In this document: one piece after another, positions 24,635 through 39,157 of the stretch | Numbering within the stretch: the stretch's first letter is position 1 | Layout of the letters: each line of letters opens with the position of its first letter | From: Unio delphinus | Lineage: Eukaryota > Mollusca > Bivalvia > Unionida > Unionidae | Length of the DNA: 64,000 nucleotides | NCBI GenBank assembly: GCA_029339505.1 | Contig: JAQISU010000132.1 | Span: 4,793,501 to 4,857,500 of the forward strand | Reading direction: 5' to 3' | Notes under the pieces: model-generated | Database searches by the model: none | What the model saw: only the letters and a program-made list of their open reading frames with translations | Told to the model about the DNA's origin: nothing | Translations under genes and position numbers: made by a program

Positions 24635-27600
24635 CTAAATAACACAATATTGTCTTTATATTTATTCTAAGAATATTCATGAAACCTGGAACATGTGTAA
24701 GCAATGGTTTTGATGTATCATGTGATGTCTTGCTGACATGTACTCTCTGCTTGATAAATCTGGTTCTGTCCAAGTTGTTGCAACAGCAAATATTTTCAAG
24801 GAAAAAAATGTTGAGAGTTGTTTTCTCCTGTTGGGTATTTACAAAATGTATGCTACTTCTGTTTGAAATTTTGGAATTTTGGATCATTAAAAAGGGGTTT
24901 GCCGTTGATGTCATGTGACTATCAGACATGGGACGTGTTAGGCTGAGAGGTTTTTGTATTCATGTGACAACCAATGCAAATGGCAAGAACCATGTCAGGC
25001 TTCATCAATGCTGAAGTTTCATCGTGTCTGTCAGCAAATTAAAGACATTACAATTATAAATCTTGCAATTTCTGAGAAAATAAATCATTTTCAAATAACA
25101 TTTTTTAAACATTTTTTAGGACTGCTGATAAGCAGCTAAAAGATACCACTACCGTAAGGAGGCAGTGTTCCAATGTTTCAGTAGGCTGTTGGCTCAGACC
25201 TCTCACCTCTGCATAAATATCCAAATATGAAAAAATAGTGGGAATATATTACGAAGACCGAATTAGAAAGAAGACTCCCATTTCTTATAAACAGTATTGA
25301 GTCAAAAGTGTAGTCTAAAATGTTGACTCTGTGGGTTGAACATTGGTGCTTAATTATAACACGATTGTGTGTACCTTGAAGTATATGGTTCTGATTTTAA
25401 TTAGGTCAGAGGATAAATAGGAGATTGTCAATTGTCAATCCTTGTATTATATATTAAGAAACGATACTAGCCCTTAAGGACTGGTTTATTGCATTACAAG
25501 CAGACATGTTGATTTTACAGAAAATGTAATCCTTGTTTATACAGTATTATATAACTCTGAAGGTCCTTTTTATCAATATTTAAATTAACTCTTTGTGATT
25601 AAGCCATTTTAAGTGATTGATTTTTAAAGAAAACTTGTCTTAAATAGTTTAACTTGGTTGATAAATCTTGTAGTTCTGTTTTTATTGGCTCATAGTAATT
25701 AAGGGCTTTTATACTTAATAAATGTACAACATTTCCAAAACATAGTTAGATTTATGTGATTTCTATTTCATCCTGACTCTGAAAAGTATAACACTTCATC
25801 AAGCAGGTGTGTGCATTTAAACACAATGAGCCTTTTATATGTTGTAGTTTCAACACTTTCATTATATACGTCATAACTATTCTCTAAAAAGTCATTCGTT
25901 CCTTTTATCCATTGGTTTTATTTATGCTGTTCATATTATTTTGCACTAAACCTAATATATTTGTATTTTTGCATAAGTATGTGTATCTGCTAGTGATTAT
26001 TGTGATGTATTTTTTTCCTCACTATTATTAGAGATATGCATTTTTCGGAACATGTATCTTCATCTGCATAATGCAGTGCTTGTTAATTTTACATTATTTG
26101 AAATAATCTCATCAGATCGCTTAAATTGTCTTGTATTCAAGTTCACTTTAAGACAAAAATGGACGCAAATTATGTTTCATAAATTGTTTGACTTCAAAAA
26201 ATACAAAAGGATCATAAACACTAACGTATGGAAGCAATTTGAAACCAAAAGGACGCTGAGAGTTATGGTTATAGATATGTTCTTTAAAATTTCAGAATAA
26301 ACCTGTTCCAAAGGTTTAGATGATTTGACTTGCTTTAAACACAATAAACACAGTTTTAGATATTCAAAGATTTTAATATCCCTGGAATAAACGGCTCAAT
26401 ATTTGGCAAAATATCTTCATGATGTGAAGAGACCATTCCCTGGATTGATCTAACAGATCACTTAAGAGAACGATCAAATATAAAATTTTGCTGTAGTCAT
26501 GCAAATAGGATGCAAAACTACATGCTAAATTGTCATCTTAACTCTGCATAGTAAACAGAAAATACTAAATGTAGCGAAAACAGAAATTGCATCTACAATA
26601 TTCTACATCAGAGAATCATGCATTGCACGTATATATGTACGTGTCTAAGGTATAGCTTGAATAGCTGATGTACACTAGGTTAACGTGAACACGCCACCTC
26701 ATCTTGTTGAATTCTTAACAGTGAATCTGTAATAATTCCAATGAAACTATGAAACCAGAAGTTTAATATTCAGTTATTATTTCACACATCATTACATGAC
26801 TGAATTCAATGCCCCAAAAATAATTGAAAAATTACATAAGGATTGATGAAGCATATTTATTGTTAGATATGGATGCACGCGTATATCGCAGGGTCATTAA
26901 ATGATATCAGCAGAGATTTCATACTGATATAATCTTAATACTTTGTTTTTGAAAAATTGATATGATTTTCTGCTTCTGTTGTGGTTGCACAGATGGTTGT
27001 CTTGTCAAGACCTAATTCTCAAGCTAATTGCATTTAACACTTAATCCTTCCGTTATCCATGTTTAATACACACTAATTACCACTTAGACACCTTTTGTTT
27101 GACTGGCTTCAACAAAAAAAATGTTAATGAATAAGAGAGTACTTTTTATAGGAAATGGGAAACATACTTGAACAATCAGTTAATTGTGTGATGATTTTGT
27201 CACAACACCACCAAGTTTCATGACCATGTTGGCAGCTTTTATCTGATTTTATAAGTACGTACTCCATAATTTCAACAATCTTTAGTTTCAGGATTGGTTT
27301 TGATTACTAGTAATGACTTGAATAAACTGATGTATAAATATTTGTCTTTTTACCAACCACCCCTTCGTTTGGTCCTTGGTCATTCATGCCAGTTGAATAT
27401 TAGATATATGTCTGCCTTACTTCGAACAGTGATTGTACACATAATGCATTGAAAACAATCGCCAAAGATAATTACTTTATTGCTGATGTGTCAGTAATAA
27501 TAAAATTAAAAGTTGCCAGTTTTCTGGTGATCTGACCTCTGATAAAATAAACCATTTGTAGCGACTCGTTTGAATAAATTTTGTGATCATTTTATAGTTG

Positions 27601-28710
27601 AATATTTATCACATAGTTTGCATTGAGATATTGATCTTTATTATGTTACATTAGCAAAATATATAGATGTAATTAAGCAATCAATAAATTGTTCATCTGC
27701 TTATTTGACATCTTTTTGTAATAAATGCATCTTTTTTCAATGCTATTTTTCGTCAATCCAGTTCATGAAAATATAAAATGAGATTTATATTAGTGTATAT
27801 AATAGACGCAAACTTCATTAATATGACATAAAAGGCTAGGCTTTTCCATTTTTGTTGATCAGTAAAAGTGCTGAAAACTATCATAGTACATCTAGTACTG
27901 GCACATTATTGAAACCTTCATTTGACATTAAACTTGACATTTATTTATCTCGTCACTATCTATGGGCATATTCCATCATTCCTATTTCGCTTCTAAAATC
28001 TTGGAAATAATCAGCAAGATAAAAGTTATTTCTCCTGCATCAAGGCTGATAAGTTAGTGGCATGGCCCTTGGTTGAACATCCGTTGTGCTTGTTATGTGT
28101 TCATATTTCGCATGCTTCAGAATGTTTGTACTACAATTGTTTGCATGTGCATATATGTAGGTTTCATTGCGCATGTAATTGTTTGGTATATAGCACAGAA
28201 TCAAAACAATTCTGCTTTACGGTGCTACCCACTAGCTTTGTATTGTAAATGGTTTCTCGTGAACTGCTTCGCCCATTGCATCTATAAGATTTTTGTAAAG
28301 ACGATCCTTGCTGTAAACTAACTTGAATTTATGCAGACGTAGTCAGTCTGTCATTCAAGATGCCTGTCATCATTAACACTAGACAAAAAGTTACAAAAGT
28401 ATCAAATTATCCAATTATTAAGAAATTATTGGGACAAAAATAATAAACGTTCACACAAGTCTTCAGCCACATTTGGTTTTGCTAATGATGTAACTATGGC
28501 CACACGGTTTGTTAAAACTATAGGTCTTAAAATAGGTAAATTTGACAGAAATCAAACCAACAATATAATTACAATTCAACAAGCAATCATCTCCCTAGAA
28601 TACAAAATGAAATTACAAATAAATTTCTAAATAATTTTATATGTCGTATTACAAGTCAGAAAATAATGTTCCAAATAAATTGCAATTTCATTAAATGTAT
28701 TTATATACCA
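24634..28710. other. Host DNA, no recognised gene
   Basis: Four kilobases of AT-rich sequence in which no domain, RNA gene or repeat was recognised. An unannotated untranslated region or intron of a gene outside the window cannot be excluded. Confidence 0.45.
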
Positions 28711-28900
28711 GACTGCAGGTGGCTTAGTGGTTAGAACATCCGTCTCGGATGTGGGATATGGCAGGTTTGAACCCTGACCGAGTCATATCAAAGACTTAAA
28801 AATGTTACTAACAGCTACCTTGCTTGGTGTTCAGCATTGATAGTTTAGAGTTTGTCCAAGTTTCAGGATAACGTGACTGGTGGGACTGTAAACACAAAAC
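28711..28900 (+). repeat. tRNA-derived SINE
   Basis: The clearest tRNA head of the family: A-box-like TGGCTTAGTGGTTAGAA near 28720, an anticodon-like part with CGTCTCGGATG, and a B-box-like GGTTTGAACCC near 28763. The shared body follows (TTACTAACAGCTACCTTGC, TTGGTGTTCAGCATTGA), then a diverged GTGACTGGTGGGAC near 28872. It is on the plus strand, opposite to the other copies. Confidence 0.8.
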
Positions 28901-30029
28901 ACCATGATATACCAATAATCTTGAATGTCCTGGTATTCCAATGATGCAATCCAGAATGTCTTTGAATGAATTCACCAATGTCCAAGTAATGTTTTAAACC
29001 AAAAACAAATAGTAAATCCAATGAATAATTTACATATATAGATTCGAAAAATGATTTCATCAACACAACTGTAAACTCAAAAGGTTTGCTGCGACCCATC
29101 TCGAACAAAAGTAATTTATTTCTTTATCAACTCCCAATTAATGCATATTTTCCCTTGACCAAAAACAAAAAAAAAATGGTGATCACTCCAACAACAAAAT
29201 AATTGCTTAATTGAAAGCAAGGCTTGACTTTGAAGCTCAAGTATTGTAATATCCTATTCAAAACTCACAATTCATGTACAAATGTCCAATACGCAATAGC
29301 TTCAGACTCCACAATCTTTGATAAACGTTGAGCACACAGTATAAATGAAATATACATAACATGTGTTAAACTGTGTTGTGCTTGGTTTGCATTAAAACCT
29401 GTTGACCCACAGAACTATTTTATTCTTGCAACTTTAGCATTTTAGTGTTGCTTATACTGAATGCATGACCACTTACATGAATGATGTTCATTACTAATTA
29501 TCATTGACTGTGGAAATAGTGCTTATCATTTGCATACAGTCGCATTATATAGTCTTTGATCACTCTTTTGGAAAATAGAATTAACTGTTGTCTTGAAGCA
29601 TGTCTCTTTTAGAAGCTGAGGAACATAACCAATGGTGTTAATACCAGGCCAAATGTTTTAATAAACAGCACTGTCCCTAGCCACCACCCATTGTGAAGTT
29701 CATGTCAATCTTTTATTTAGTTTCTGTATCTGAGAATCACTTTGAAATTGCAAATTGGCTAATGACTTAAGTAAGGATATTCATTCTCCATGTCTTTTTA
29801 CTCAACATGCGGATAATACATCATTAACATTAGCAATAATAAAACGATGATCAAATCTCAAGTGACTACGTTTGTGTGTGTGCACGTTTGTATTGGCTTC
29901 TGTTTGCCGGTTGGGGGTGAGTTCCGGACACATTGGATACCCCCTACCCGAATATGGCTTTAATGGGGAATATATACATTATTGTCTTCTTAAACAAATC
30001 AGTTAATTCAAAGGGGATAACACATTTGC
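28901..30029. other. Host DNA, no recognised gene
   Basis: Nothing recognised. Confidence 0.5.
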
Positions 30030-30065
30030 AGATTATATCGTATTATCTCCCAAATGACGCATTTT

Positions 30066-30144
<79 letters not shown>

Positions 30145-30793
30145 CATTTTATGTTTTTTTGCTAGAGTATAATAGAATATTAGCATATATGCTTAAGTGG
30201 ACCATCCTTAATTTACAACATTAGGTAGACCAATATATATGGTAGGAATCAAACAAAGTATGAAAATATATCCAACGATTCTTAAAAGTAACCAACATTT
30301 AAATGCTTCAGTTTATGGTCTCCCAAATGATGCTGTTTGCCATAGATATTTATATAAAACGGTCTTCATTATCCTAGAAGTTATGAATATACATTTCTTA
30401 AAGCAGCTTTAAGCAGACTATCCTAAATTTGCAGCATTAGGCAGACCAAAGCGTATCGTAATAATTATACAAAAGAACTGAACTATCTTCTAAAGATTTG
30501 TTGAAGTAACAAACATTTATATCAATTTTACAACTTACATCTTCAGATTAAAGTCTCCCAAATTATGCAGTTTGGCAGAGATATATACTAAGGGTTTCAT
30601 TAAGCTAGCCTTTAAATATATATAAGTTTCATTGCAGCTTGAAGTGGACCATGCAGCATTAGGCAGACCAAAATGTATGTCAATAATTATACAAAGCATT
30701 GAACAATCTCTAAAGACATGTTCAAGTAACCTTCATTAATATCCATTGCATAACTTATATCATCAGTTTAAAGTCTCTTAGATGATGTATGAT

Positions 30794-30870
<77 letters not shown>
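30030..30870. repeat. Tandem repeat, four diverged units of about 220-280 bp
   Basis: The wording TCTCCCAAATGATGC..TTTGGCAGAGATATAT recurs near 30045, 30318, 30551 and 30771. Each recurrence is followed by shared blocks such as GTGGACCAT, AGCATTAGGCAGACCAAA, TAATTATACAAA and AAGTAAC. The first and last units carry long (AT)n runs (30067-30140 and 30795-30868) exactly where the middle units have only ATATTTATAT or ATATATAC. Confidence 0.8.
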
Positions 30871-30871
<1 letters not shown>

Positions 30872-31815
30872 TGGTCTTCTTTGTGTTTGAATTTAAGCAC
30901 TGGTCTCCATAATGACGAAAATGAACATATACAATTTAAGGAGACCGTGTATATTTTTTATTATTCACTGACGCATTGAAACCATGCAATACATAATATA
31001 TTAACGATGCTTACTTATTAAAAATGTAATGGATATTTGTATATTTCGAATAAATATGAATATACGTTTTGGTTTTCCTAATGCTGGAAAATGAGGATTG
31101 TCCACTTAAGACTGCAACTATTTATATATCTATTCTTAATTAGCATCTAAATTGTACACAATAGTATCGGCAGATTTAGAGTTTTGGCTGTTTAAATATC
31201 AACAATTTAAACATCTAGAATCGACACTGATCACATGGCTCGATCTTTACATTTGTGCAAATTAGAGAAGTCAAGAACAAACTTACTTGATGGGTAGTCT
31301 TCCACTTGCCTATTACGATTTTTGAAACTGAGAATCAATACCTGCAAATACAAAATATTTCTCTTATATCAATGCCTGGACCTTTATTAAAAACTTATGC
31401 ACCGCTTGCTCATTTTGAAGCGGATTGCGTTGCGGTACATAGACTGCAAACAACAACATTTTAGTGTTTGCCTTAGAATTTCGATTTACGCACACATACA
31501 ATAATATACAATTTCAATGTAAAGAGTATGTTCTTCGGGGAATTAAATAAATATTTCACCATGTTACCTTTAAAACTCGCTTGTCACGTTGTATTTCATA
31601 TATTTCCTGAGATAATGCGAATCGATTTTCTCGCTGTACCTAGGTACCTATGAAACGCATTAATAACTCATCTGAATTCGTTGAAAGTTAAATCTTATAT
31701 TGCGCATGTCCCATTATCATCACATCAGGATATAAAGTGTCAGTACCTGCAGCTCCTATCACAGAAAGAAAGGCTGACGTTCCATTTCTCCAAAGCCTTG
31801 ATTCCAGGATTGACA

Positions 31816-31891
31816 ATGGAAAAGGTCCTAATCAAACTTATTTATGATTTGGTCATGATTGTTAGTTACATTTCGGCCGGTATGTATTCTT

Positions 31892-31963
<72 letters not shown>

Positions 31964-34220
31964 GTAGATCAAGATTTAATTTTGGATATCGATATATATT
32001 TAGTGACATGAACTGAAAGGTATCCGATCACTCTAAAGCAGTAGTATTATTAATATACTCCCCAATGTACTTTTCGCTTTCTTTTTATGCTAACATTGCA
32101 AATTTGTGCACAGGTTATGCCAGTCTATAGAAGTGTATCATACCTTATTTTATCCTTAATCAAACCATTGAAGCTTTTACGTGAAAATATTTTATCTTGT
32201 TTATAGAACAGCAGTTTTGTCCCATGTTCATCTGTGCGTATGTATTGTTGCTGTCGCATTTTTACCATAGCTTTAACAACTTCTAAGTAATTTATTTACG
32301 GTATATGTAGTGTGGCACATTATTGTAATGTCTAGAACAGGGGGATCATGTCACAGACATATAGAAAAGATATCCCACCCTGTCACATTATACTTGCAAA
32401 AGGCCAACTAGTTCTAACCCTAACATCTTGATGCTAACTGCATTGCGAGGCAGCTGTTAGTGCAATTTTTAAACGGTTTTGGTACGACTCGGCATGGTTT
32501 CATTTCCGCGACCTCCCGCATCCGATGCAAAAGCTTTAACCCATAGGCGATATGGAGCGGTTCATAATAAAGCAAATGCTGCCCATATAGTACCAATTCT
32601 ACTTGTCCAAATAGCGGTATCATAATTATTTTCTTCACTATTAACCTGTTTTATTATCAATGAAGAGTGTTTTAACAATATTTTGGAAGATATTTGTAGC
32701 TTCAGTAACAACATATATTCACAAAGCAAACAGCATCATCCAAAAAGTCATTACTTATGAAATGAAAATAATAAGATTTTGAAAGCATGGTGAATATTAT
32801 TATTAAGCAATATTCATTTAAATGTTTCAGCACTTCGATAAAGGTCCTTTGCCCTCCACCTCGTTATTTTTTTAGGAGGAATTAGGATCCCTGCCTTTAA
32901 AACATCAATGGACATTCATATATCCTATAAATGATACATATATGCTGTATGGATATAGACCAAATGGCAGCAGATGCTTGAAATGGAAGTATTTTATATT
33001 AATGTACACACACACACGCACACACGCACACACACGTAGGTACATAGGTACATACATACATACATACATACATACATACATACATACATACATACATACA
33101 TACATACATACATACATACATACATGTATGTCGGTACGCATGTTTATTCTTGACGTCCTTGCAGTTACATTGATATCGATATTGATTGAATGAACGATTG
33201 TGTTTTGTTTCCTACTGCTTTTTTATTTTTGCTGTTATTTTCTTTTTTATCTCTCTTTTTGTCTAATTATGTGTTTGTTTCTTATAGGAAAATACATTTA
33301 AAATATATACTTCCTCAATTAAGTTAACATTTTCTATCGGAAGGTGATTTCTGCAATAAATGGGTGCAGGACCTTGACTTTGAGAACAACCTAGACACAT
33401 CTCTGTTGTTGTGGGACGAGGACAGCATCTCCGACCGGATAACCTGTGGCATTTTATGTAATTCGAATCCGTCCTGTAGATCGTTCTTCTATCATCTTTC
33501 ACTGGAGAAATGTATGGGGTCCCAGTCTTACAAGCGTGGTCTCCCTTCTGGAAAATCAATGCAACTAGGATGGGAATATTACACAAGTATGTACAATGAA
33601 AACAAGGAATTGACTGTGAAAACACGTTTATTATTGGTAAGGTTCAATCTGCGAAAATTCCCGTAATAAATAATGATGTATTGCCCTTTATCTCCCATTA
33701 CGATCTGCAGAAAACATGATAGCAATAACTTGTTAACTATAAAATGCGTGATTTTAAACGAGCTCATAGAGTATTACTGATGCAAAACGGTTTACACGTT
33801 CCACTTTATTTGATAGATTGTATTGAAGACATGATGTTTAAACAGTAAAGACATAGTATTTAATTTATTTATTCTCGAAATCTCATGTTTTGACACGAGA
33901 CAGACAGGACACGTGTGTCAAAAATCATCTAGGTCATGATTGCTTTCAATCACGACCACCTTAATTTTTAAAATACGATTCCGTATGAACGCAATGATAT
34001 AAAATGACTTTTGTTGCAATACATATTTAGCGTCTTTGTCTGATTTTAAATCATACTGATTTAATTTGATGATGATGAATAACTTCATCTTGGAAGATGA
34101 ATCAAATCCCGAAATTATTCTTTTGACATGTGAAAAATGTTATTTTCCCAACTGTTAACGGGAAACTTTATCTAAAAACTAAATAGTTTATGCACGAGCG
34201 CATTACCACATTGCCCTAGA

Positions 34221-34275
<55 letters not shown>

Positions 34276-37200
34276 GCAGTAGTAGTAGTAGTAGTGTACC
34301 TGATTATTTGTCATTTCTGCCAACTTAGGATCTTATATATTTTATTCCATTATTTTGCATTAGTTTGCATCACTGCAAAAAAGACATTAATATACAAAAC
34401 GTTTATGAACATATCATAAATAATCATTCCATGTCGACATAAAGAAAATTTCAACCATCTTAAAAATTACTAAAAGCACACAAAAAGTAAATCATATCCT
34501 TGCTAATTTTCTTCATAATCCCAGAACATATAAATTTCATTCTTTCCCTATACTTCAATCAGCCAGAGAGCAATTAAATTTAAACCTGTTCCAATATTTA
34601 CAAAAGCTCACTAACGATAAATTTCATCCTTTCCCAAGATTTACATAACCTTACATACGGTAAATTTCATCTTGTTTCAATATTTACAATAGCTTACATA
34701 CGGTAAATGTCATCATGTCTCAGTATTTACATAAGAAAACATACGGTATTTATAAGTCCACATACGGTCAATTTCATCCTGTCTCAATATTTCATTAATC
34801 ACATACCATATAAATTCCATCCTTTATGAATATTTCCATAAACACACATCAAGTCAATTTCATTTTTTTTCACTATTTCCATCAACACATTTAGAGTAAA
34901 TCTAATCTTTCTCACTATTTCAATTAGCACACACAATGCAAATTTAACCGTTTTTTCCAGTATTTCCATCAGCAAACCAACAGGTTAAAATGCATCCATT
35001 CTCTCTATTTCATAAGCAGAACAACAGGTTAATTGCATCCATTTTCTATATTCCATAAGCACACGTTATCTACATACATCACAACATGTGTCTATTTAAA
35101 ATCTAATATCCAACAAAATTGATGACTGTGTTTTACTTAGATTGTACTATACTGGCTAATCTCAAAGCTATACATTCCCTAGCTAGTTTTGTATTCATTG
35201 TCATAATCTGTATGGGCAATATTAAACAAACTGAAAATCTTCAAAAATCAGAACGGAACCGTTTGATTGGATCAATTCATCGGGATCAAAGTCGAATATT
35301 TTATATTTCAATGGGATGGCACTGTGTAATCCAACCATATACTGCCACTGATGTTTTAAAGCGAGTAGAGGACTTTAATCTCCCCACTTGTTAAATTATG
35401 TTCCTTATAGTATTTAAGCAGTGAAACAGTTTGCGTTTTATTCTTACAACCTATTCTAGAATCACAACAATGCGATGGAGACTATACATTCAACAAGACA
35501 CTTGGACTCTGCTTTAAAATTCATCCAGAAACTAAAACTTATCTCAAAGCAATGGATACCTGTGAAGCAGAGGGAGCAAAGTTGATCGTTATCAGGAATG
35601 AGATGGAATTTGTACAAGTTCGTGATGCTCTCAAAGGTAACTTGTAAAGCTGTTTCTTATAGCTGTTTTGTTCTGTTACTGTTGCACACCTTTAGTGGTC
35701 TTCGGTTCCTTCTGTTAAATTTTTTAGATGAACTTTAAACACTATCTTGAGCAATATTACTGTAACAGAATTGTTACCGAGTGGATGGTGGATTAAATGA
35801 ACAACACAAACACAATATGTGAAGGATAATGTAAATTTATGAAATAAATTATTAATGAAAAATAATGATGTATCAACACAATAACTCATGCATTCAACCC
35901 ACAATCACGCTACACAACTATTCACAATTCAAACATAAATTAAATATTAATATAAAATAAACACAGATACAAAGAATCTCCTGGACTATACACAGATCCA
36001 AGGAACCTTTACAAAAGTTATATTAACGAAAGTATAAATTGCGATAATAAATACAAACATCAAACTATACTATCGCACGTATGAATTGCTACAACTAGCA
36101 CGAACATATACATGTATTTAATCAAGTTGCTAACTTTTATTGAGATTCATGTAATCTCTTGAAATACTACTGTGATTTGAAGTAACTATGTAAATATAAC
36201 AATGTATTCAATTGTACTACAATTGCAACACACACATGTGTCTCGACCCTGTATAACCGTACAATTCACCAACTGTTGAATCGCCGCCCAGCTTCTCCGA
36301 ATACCTATGGTTGACTCAATACTTTTATCGGTCACTTGCCCTTCACGGATCCACCACAGTTATACGTACAGACAGCATACAGCATCTACTAGAACCAACG
36401 GTCCCAAACACTTAGATGCCACCCCGAATGTTTACACCTCTAGACAGCTCCGACACTCGGACTTCTAGATTTTCGGATATTTACACATCACGACAGATGT
36501 AGACGGACAGACAATCCGACAGACCGACAGTCAGATACCTTAATTCGATCGCACAATTAAACAGCACAATCACGGCACAATCAATCACATTCAGCTACAA
36601 TTCAAAGACGTTCAGCTACAATTCAGAGACGTTCAGAGACGTTCAGCTACAATTCAGAGACGTTCAGCTTCAATATCAGAGACGTTCCGCTACAATATCA
36701 GCTACAATAAAGAGACCAAACTAATAATAGTTTTTTTTTCTAAAACAATCTACAACTTAGATTACGTTATTGCATTTAAAGTCTAAAAGTGACTAGTAAT
36801 TCCAAATATTCCACGTTTAAATCTGCATTGTAATAAAGGCATCATTACATGAAATGATAAACTGAATAAAATTCACAATAAAACGAAATATAAATTTAAC
36901 ACTCACCCCTTTGGCTGGAGAAAGAATGACGAGCTATCTATCCTGTGATAAGATACTTTTGGACTTGTAATATTATCAGAAATATTCTGCCTTATATATC
37001 CTCAAATAGGTGAGCAGAATTCACGGCAAAATTCCGGTGCACCCCGTGATTCTAATGTTCCTGATTTCAAGTGATTCGAAGTCAGGCACATCCAAATCGT
37101 TACACGCCGCTTACTTTGTAAAAAAAACACTTATTCACCCCAGGTAACGCATGTACGACGAAACAAAAAAATGGTGAAATTAGTTTGTAATTCAAGAAGA

Positions 37201-38087
37201 AATAAATTCAATTTTCGCCTAATTCTGTGACAATTACATTACACTGTGCATTTGTACTGGCTTGAACAAATTATAAAAAGCAAGAGGTAGTTTCAGTGTG
37301 TTTAAAAAAAATGAATGGTCACTTTCTAACTTATGTTTAATTAGTTATTTAAAATATATCATATATAACGAGTGTACGTGTATTCTACTTATATTTGCAA
37401 AAATAATGGAAAAAGCTTAACATCAGATAATAAGACAAACAGCACCAAACCCCTTTATAGTATATATGCTACTTATACTCAAACACACGATACACACAGA
37501 GACATGTAAGAAATTCTCAAATCCACATACAATAGTTTGTACGATTAATTGCTATAAAGTCTTAAACACACATTCGAGCAATGGAAGCATCAACAGCAAG
37601 AAAGAAAAATACACTAAACAATATAGTTATCTTAACACGGATAATCTCGTTATGTTTTAGTGGCATTGCTTAAAGCTTGATAAATACAATACACAATCGA
37701 TGGATCTAGAGACGGATAATCTCGCAAAGTTTTAGTGGCATTGCTAAACGCTTGATAAATACAATAGATAAAACACACTCAGATATTGCTAAAATATGAT
37801 TATTAAATTTTTGTTTCTTCTATATAACGGTTTAAGTCCTATTAATTACAGCTGCCGGGTATCTACAATATATTATGAATGGACTCCGGAAAACCTTTTC
37901 CAATGGGATCGAAACGTGGAAATGGTGGAATGGCAAAGTTCCTTCTTATTTGCACTGGGCACCTGGAAAACCAGAGAACTATTATGGGAATGAGAATTGC
38001 GGGATCTTCCTCCAATCAGCTCAATATAAATTTGATGACATCGATTGCTTTCGTCAGTATTCCTTTATCTGTAAGAAGAACATTTAA
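31816..38087 (+). CDS. Secreted PAN/apple plus C-type lectin protein, four exons
   Basis: Predicted exons are 31816-31879, 33344-33586, 35460-35636 and 37852-38087, giving about 239 residues. Exon 1 encodes a signal-peptide-like start (MEKVLIKLIYDL, then VMIVSYISA) and ends at a GTATGT donor. Exon 2 encodes a PAN/apple-like domain (residues about 22-102) with the cysteine series DFC, ITCGILC, PSC, EKC. Exons 3 and 4 form one C-type lectin domain (about 106-239): LGLCFK and CEAEGAKL in exon 3, then WAPGKPEN, ENCGIF, DDIDC and a final FICKK in exon 4. All three introns are phase 1 with GT-AG ends, which supports the model. A calcium-binding EPN or QPD triplet is not clear (KPEN in its place), so sugar binding is uncertain. 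Likely a secreted recognition or adhesion protein. An in-frame upstream ATG at 31681 is possible but would bury the signal peptide. Confidence 0.8.
31886..31961. repeat. (CT)n microsatellite
   Basis: CT run starting a few bases after the exon 1 donor of the lectin gene; partner of 1867-1932. Confidence 0.95.
32325..32562 (-). repeat. tRNA-derived SINE, inside lectin intron 1
   Basis: Orthologous to the copy at 2312-2552, at the same place relative to CT run and CATA run. It shares the TAGACATCAC-type end and the AGGTTAGGGTTAGAACTAG-like body, but is diverged in the tRNA head. Confidence 0.75.
33004..33125. repeat. (CA)n/(CATA)n microsatellite
   Basis: Short CA/CGCA part, then about 80 bp of CATA. 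Partner of 2962-3168. Confidence 0.95.
34218..34294. repeat. (ATT)n followed by (AGT)n
   Basis: About 55 bp of ATT followed by six AGT units. Partner of the much longer array at 4163-4542; lies in lectin intron 2. Confidence 0.95.
36588..36705. repeat. Short minisatellite in lectin intron 3
   Basis: Five to six copies of a unit like TTCAGCTACAATTCAGAGACG, of 21-25 bp with indels. Not seen in copy A. Confidence 0.85.
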
Positions 38088-38110
38088 TTATCGTTTATAT
38101 GCATTGATAA

Positions 38111-39157
38111 TATACAATGTTTATGACTGGATAGAATACATAAACATTTTTGCTAAAGAACAAAGTCATCAGATTTAAAACAAAAAATAGGAATTATATT
38201 GAGCTGATTATTCAGAAATGATTCTTTTTAATAATAGAGTTTAATTAGTCATGGAGCTTTTTTAATTCTTTAATGATTGTAATATTTTTCCTATTACAGA
38301 TGACAATAAATAAGAAAATATATTTCGAAAAAAAAAATTACATATCTTGAAAGAAACTAAGGTGGCATTCTAAATTTATCTATTTATTATTATAGATTGA
38401 TATGGGTTTTCTAAATCAAATCAAAGCATAACTTAATCATTTATTATCTTCTCTTAAATATTAAATGATGGGTTGTATTAAAAGGATGATGCAAGAGTAC
38501 ATTATTAGTATATCGGATAAATCGGCTATAATTGAAGCAATCTATATGTATAAGTTCATGAACTTTCTCCGAACATCTGAAATCCATTATATACGAATTT
38601 AATTTGTAGTTTTGTTCTTATTAAACATAAATGTCTTCACCAACTACTATATCAATATATTCAATTATTAACAGCTGTTAAATAACTCAACTGTCAAAAA
38701 TAATTTATATATTAAAATGCGTAAATGCAATCATATATTTATGCATCGAACAATGCCACAGAAATCGACCTAATCACAAAGTTTAAATGGAGTGATTGGG
38801 GATGAAACATAAGCTCACCGTATCGATATGGTAACTACTGCTATGACACTAATACTATTTTCCTGCAAAGTTATTTTTTTTAAAAAAACAGTTGTCAATT
38901 CATTAAAAAAATTGAGTGATATGAGATTCATGTGGAACTTTACATGTTCGTTATGGTTATACTATTAATACATGGTTGGTTGTTCAATTAAAACTGCTTA
39001 AATAAATAGATTAAGCAGACATAACTCAGCAAATTAAATTCAAATGGTGTTAATAACTAAGAAACAAAATCATCCGTTACCCGTCCTCTGATTCTTATTG
39101 ATAACAATCATCATTCTACAGATTTAACAGTCACTTTATATATCTAAGGCAGACACT
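38111..39157. other. AT-rich DNA, no recognised gene
   Basis: Lies between the two parts of copy B that can be aligned to copy A. An AATAAA at about 38306 could serve the lectin gene. Nothing else was recognised. Confidence 0.5.

Larger units (their letters stand above)
31131..38110. repeat. Segmental duplication, copy B, lectin part
   Basis: Direct paralogue of 1436-5760, same order of landmarks. It keeps lectin exon 1, which copy A has lost. It also carries its own small minisatellite in the last intron at 36588-36705. Confidence 0.85.

Noticed and set aside
28711..28790. Functional tRNA gene
   Set aside because: A and B boxes are present, but the acceptor stem does not close and the sequence continues into the SINE body.
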